A stretch of 9,525 nucleotides of DNA. It comes from Bacteroidota bacterium. GTDB taxonomy: Bacteria; Bacteroidota; Bacteroidia; Bacteroidales; Cfx3-03. The stretch is taken from NCBI GenBank assembly GCA_030706265.1, contig JAUZOX010000075.1, positions 1-9,525 of the forward strand. The letters are read 5' to 3'. A model generated the notes under the pieces. The model did no database searches, was not told where the DNA came from, and saw only the letters and a program-made list of their open reading frames with translations. The position numbers and the translations under genes were made by a program. Of this stretch, positions 6,955 to 9,525 are shown piece by piece. Position 1 is the first letter of the stretch. Every line of letters begins with the position of its first letter.

Positions 6955-9449
6955 TGGAACGCAAGACCTTCTTTGTTGATGTTTTGCTGCCAGTTCCGCT
7001 TCCCGGTGCTTTTACATACAGAGTGCCTTATGAGTTGAATGACAGTGTAGGTGTCGGCATGAGGGTCGTGATTCAGTTTGGTCAGAAAAAAATATACACC
7101 GGACTCATACGCAGAATTCATGAAAAGCCCCCTGCTTTTCATCAGGTAAAATATATCCTTTCCGTTCTTGATCAGGCTCCCATTGTAAATGAGAAACAGC
7201 TGGAGTTCTGGGACTGGATTGCCGAATATTACCTTTGTTATCCCGGCGAAGTGATGAATGCGGCACTTCCCTCCGCACTGAAACTAGCCAGTGAAACCAA
7301 GATTGTTCTTGCGCCTGATTTCGACCGAAACTATGACCAGCTAAACGACAAGGAATTCCTAATTGTCGAAGCCCTGGAGTTAAGGCAGGTGATCACCATT
7401 ACCGAAGCTTCCAAAATTGTGGATACTGCCAAAGTGATTCCTTTGATCAAAACAATGATCGAAAAAGGGGTTATTCTGACTCAGGAAGAGCTGACGGACC
7501 GGTACAAACCAAAGCTGGAAACTTATGTAAGGTTAAAGGGAGACCTGGCCACCAATGAGGACAGGCTACACGAAGAGTTTGATAAATTAGGTACCCGGTC
7601 ATTTAAACAGCTTGAACTTTTAATGCGGTTTATTTCGCTTGCAAATTGTTTTACACCTAATGAACGGGAAGTTACTCGCAATGAACTATTAAAGGATTTT
7701 AAAACCGGTGTTTCCTTATTAAAAGCCTTACTCGAAAAAGGAATACTCGCAACTTATAAAAAAGAAGTCAGCCGGTTAACAGAAAAGGACGCAGATGCTG
7801 AAGCCAATGAAATCGTATTAACAGACATACAGCAACAGGCTCTCAATGAACTCACTGAGAGTTTTAAAGCCAAAGACACGGTGTTATTACACGGTGTTAC
7901 CGGCTCAGGAAAGACGGAATTATATATCCGGCTGATTGATGAGGTCATCAGCCAGGGGAAACAGGTCCTCTACCTGCTTCCTGAAATTGCACTCACCTCT
8001 CAAATCATCAACAGACTACGAAAATACTTTGGGCCCAAAGCAGGAGTCTATCATTCAAAATACAACGAGCAGGAACGGGTCGAAATTTGGAACAGGGTGT
8101 TGTTGGGAAATCTGCATGGAGAACTCGGTCAGTACAGTGTGATTCTGGGAGCCCGGTCTGCATTGTTTCTGCCTTTCGAAAATCTTGGGCTGGTCATCGT
8201 GGATGAAGAACATGATACTTCATACAAGCAAATGGATCCGTCTCCACGATACAATGCCCGTGATGCGGCCATCATGCTTGCCAAAATGCATGGGGCTCAG
8301 ACATTATTAGGTTCAGCCACTCCTTCTGTAGAGAGTTATCACAATGCCCGTGAGGGTAAATATGCGCTGGTTGAATTAAATAGTCGCTATGGAGGCATGT
8401 TGCTTCCGGAAGTGCTTTGTGTCAACCTGAAGGAAGCGGCTAAAAGCAAACAGATGCACAGTCATTTTTCAAGCTTCCTGATAGATCATATCAAACTGGC
8501 AATTGAAAACAAGGAACAAGTGATCCTATTCCAAAACCGTCGTGGATTTTCACTCCGGATCGAGTGTGATTCCTGCAACTGGATGCCACAGTGTGTGAAT
8601 TGTGATGTCACGATGGTCTATCATAAAAAGGAAAACCATCTTCGCTGCCACTATTGTGGGTACACAACCAGGGTCCCTGATAAATGCCCTTCCTGCAACG
8701 ACACCTCTATTAAGATGAAAGGCTTTGGCACCGAAAAGGTTGAGGAAGAGCTTCAACTGATGCTTCCCGGCGTTCACATTGAACGGATGGACCTGGATAC
8801 AACACGCAGTAAATCGGCATACCAGCGCATCATTTCGGACTTCGAGGAGAAGAAAATAGATGTACTGGTCGGCACTCAGATGGTAACCAAAGGACTCGAC
8901 TTTGATAACGTGAGCCTTGTAGGCATTCTCAACGCAGATAACATGATCAGTTATCCTGATTTCAGGTCTTTTGAAAGAAGCTATCAGCTGATTGCACAGG
9001 TCAGTGGCAGAGCCGGACGGAGGCATAAGCGGGGAAAGGTGGTCATCCAAACCTATAATCCCGATCATAGCGTCATCCGGTATGTGATGCAGAACAATTA
9101 TGAAGCGATGTACAGTAGCCAGATTCTGGAACGACGTAATTTTAAATACCCCCCTTTTTATCGCCTCGTTAAACTTACCTTACAACATAAAAATGAAGAG
9201 ACTTTGAATAAGGCGGCCAATGAATTAGCCAAAACCTTAAGACAAAGTTTTGGGAAAAGGGTATTGGGACCTGAATATCCATCGGTAAGCAGGGTTCGCA
9301 ACTACTTCTTAAAGAATATTTTGTTAAAATTGGAACGCAGTCCTGAGCTGGCTCAGATGAAAGAAGCATTGCGGCAACAATGCTATACTTTTTTGTTCCA
9401 TCCTGAATTTAAAAACGTCAGGATCATCATTGATGTTGATCCGGCTTAA
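6954..9449 (+). CDS. priA: Primosomal protein N' (replication restart helicase PriA)
   Basis: PriA is a 3'-5' superfamily 2 DNA helicase that recognises stalled forks and D-loops and reloads the replicative helicase. This 831-residue copy is full length. The N-terminal 3'-end-binding domain (about 5-105) starts FFVDVLLPVPLPGAFTY, and a winged-helix region follows. Helicase lobe 1 holds the Walker A motif GVTGSGKT (314-321), the DEEH box (417-420) and GSATPS (453-458). A zinc-binding insert in lobe 2 carries all eight cysteines: C538, C541, C547, C550, C565, C568, C578 and C581. Lobe 2 then shows GTQMVTKGLDF (640-650) and motif VI QVSGRAGRR (682-690). The C-terminal domain has YPPFYRLV (732-739) and ends IIIDVDPA. 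No key residue is missing, so it should be active. Its ATG shares one base with the methyltransferase stop. The end lies 12 bases from the stop of a convergent frame. Confidence 0.97.
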   Translation: MERKTFFVDVLLPVPLPGAFTYRVPYELNDSVGVGMRVVIQFGQKKIYTGLIRRIHEKPPAFHQVKYILSVLDQAPIVNEKQLEFWDWIAEYYLCYPGEVMNAALPSALKLASETKIVLAPDFDRNYDQLNDKEFLIVEALELRQVITITEASKIVDTAKVIPLIKTMIEKGVILTQEELTDRYKPKLETYVRLKGDLATNEDRLHEEFDKLGTRSFKQLELLMRFISLANCFTPNEREVTRNELLKDFKTGVSLLKALLEKGILATYKKEVSRLTEKDADAEANEIVLTDIQQQALNELTESFKAKDTVLLHGVTGSGKTELYIRLIDEVISQGKQVLYLLPEIALTSQIINRLRKYFGPKAGVYHSKYNEQERVEIWNRVLLGNLHGELGQYSVILGARSALFLPFENLGLVIVDEEHDTSYKQMDPSPRYNARDAAIMLAKMHGAQTLLGSATPSVESYHNAREGKYALVELNSRYGGMLLPEVLCVNLKEAAKSKQMHSHFSSFLIDHIKLAIENKEQVILFQNRRGFSLRIECDSCNWMPQCVNCDVTMVYHKKENHLRCHYCGYTTRVPDKCPSCNDTSIKMKGFGTEKVEEELQLMLPGVHIERMDLDTTRSKSAYQRIISDFEEKKIDVLVGTQMVTKGLDFDNVSLVGILNADNMISYPDFRSFERSYQLIAQVSGRAGRRHKRGKVVIQTYNPDHSVIRYVMQNNYEAMYSSQILERRNFKYPPFYRLVKLTLQHKNEETLNKAANELAKTLRQSFGKRVLGPEYPSVSRVRNYFLKNILLKLERSPELAQMKEALRQQCYTFLFHPEFKNVRIIIDVDPA

Positions 9450-9461
9450 CCCGTCAAATGA

Positions 9462-9525
9462 CTATTTCTTTTCTACCTTCTCCGGCTTAATCATCAGGAA
9501 TACATCCTCACTGTCTTTTTTCATG
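9462..9525 (-). CDS. Possible C-terminal end of an unidentified convergent gene (cut by window edge)
   Basis: On the minus strand a frame enters from the right edge and ends at TAG (9464-9462). It gives MKKDSEDVFLMIKPEKVEKK as the last 20 residues; that methionine need not be the start. A charged, lysine-rich tail placed immediately after the priA stop with a 12-base gap fits the end of a convergent gene. The segment is too short to assign a family, and chance openness over 20 codons is possible. Confidence 0.45.
   Translation of the reverse strand, partial: MKKDSEDVFLMIKPEKVEKK

Noticed and set aside
8550..9068. 172-codon minus-strand open frame inside priA
   Set aside because: It lies wholly within the strongly conserved helicase and zinc-binding coding region on the other strand and has no recognisable domain; it is a shadow of priA codon usage.
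9440..9490. 10-base direct repeat TCCGGCTTAA at 9440-9449 and 9481-9490
   Set aside because: One copy encodes the end of PriA and the other lies in the convergent frame; a single short repeat at this distance is plausibly chance and has no attachment-site or mobile-element context.

Overview
The window looks like chromosomal DNA of a member of the Bacteroidota (Bacteroidetes). Four things point that way: an RprX/RprY-like two-component pair; a TAnnTTTG-type -7 promoter element just upstream of the OsmC gene; no obvious Shine-Dalgarno sequences; and a PriA ending in a DVDP-type tail. Several proteins resemble families typical of this phylum. The recognition is from memory of these families; no database search was possible.

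Layout. Four genes lie on the minus strand in the left half. In transcription order they are an RprX-like sensor histidine kinase (5155-3827), an overlapping OmpR/RprY-like response regulator (about 3867-3145), a 964-residue exported protein with a HExxH metallopeptidase domain, a TolB-like propeller and a putative outer-membrane barrel (3044-150), and the first 41 codons of a pyridoxamine 5'-phosphate oxidase-like FMN-binding protein (125 to the left edge). Three genes lie on the plus strand in the right half: an OsmC-family protein (5243-5653), a THUMP-domain RlmL-like rRNA methyltransferase starting at TTG (5767-6954), and the primosomal helicase PriA (6954-9449). The last two overlap by one base. 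At the right edge a short minus-strand reading frame (9462-9525) is probably the C-terminal end of a convergent gene that I cannot identify. The region is densely coding: no gap exceeds about 115 bases, and I see no tRNA, rRNA, CRISPR array, insertion sequence or convincing intrinsic terminator.

How the parts fit. The histidine kinase and OsmC genes diverge from an 87-base intergenic region holding a perfect 12-bp inverted repeat. Each arm carries a Bacteroidota-like -7 element, and each element ends exactly 17 bases before its ATG. The two-component pair may regulate itself, the downstream exported peptidase-like protein and perhaps OsmC, but this is inference from position only. The methyltransferase and PriA look translationally coupled although their functions (rRNA modification and replication restart) are unrelated.

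Most of the window is ordinary housekeeping and signalling content. The observations most worth a second look are the methyltransferase, whose catalytic NPPY motif reads NLPV, and the exported HExxH-propeller-barrel protein of unknown function beside the two-component system. I did not find a convincing new multi-gene system.
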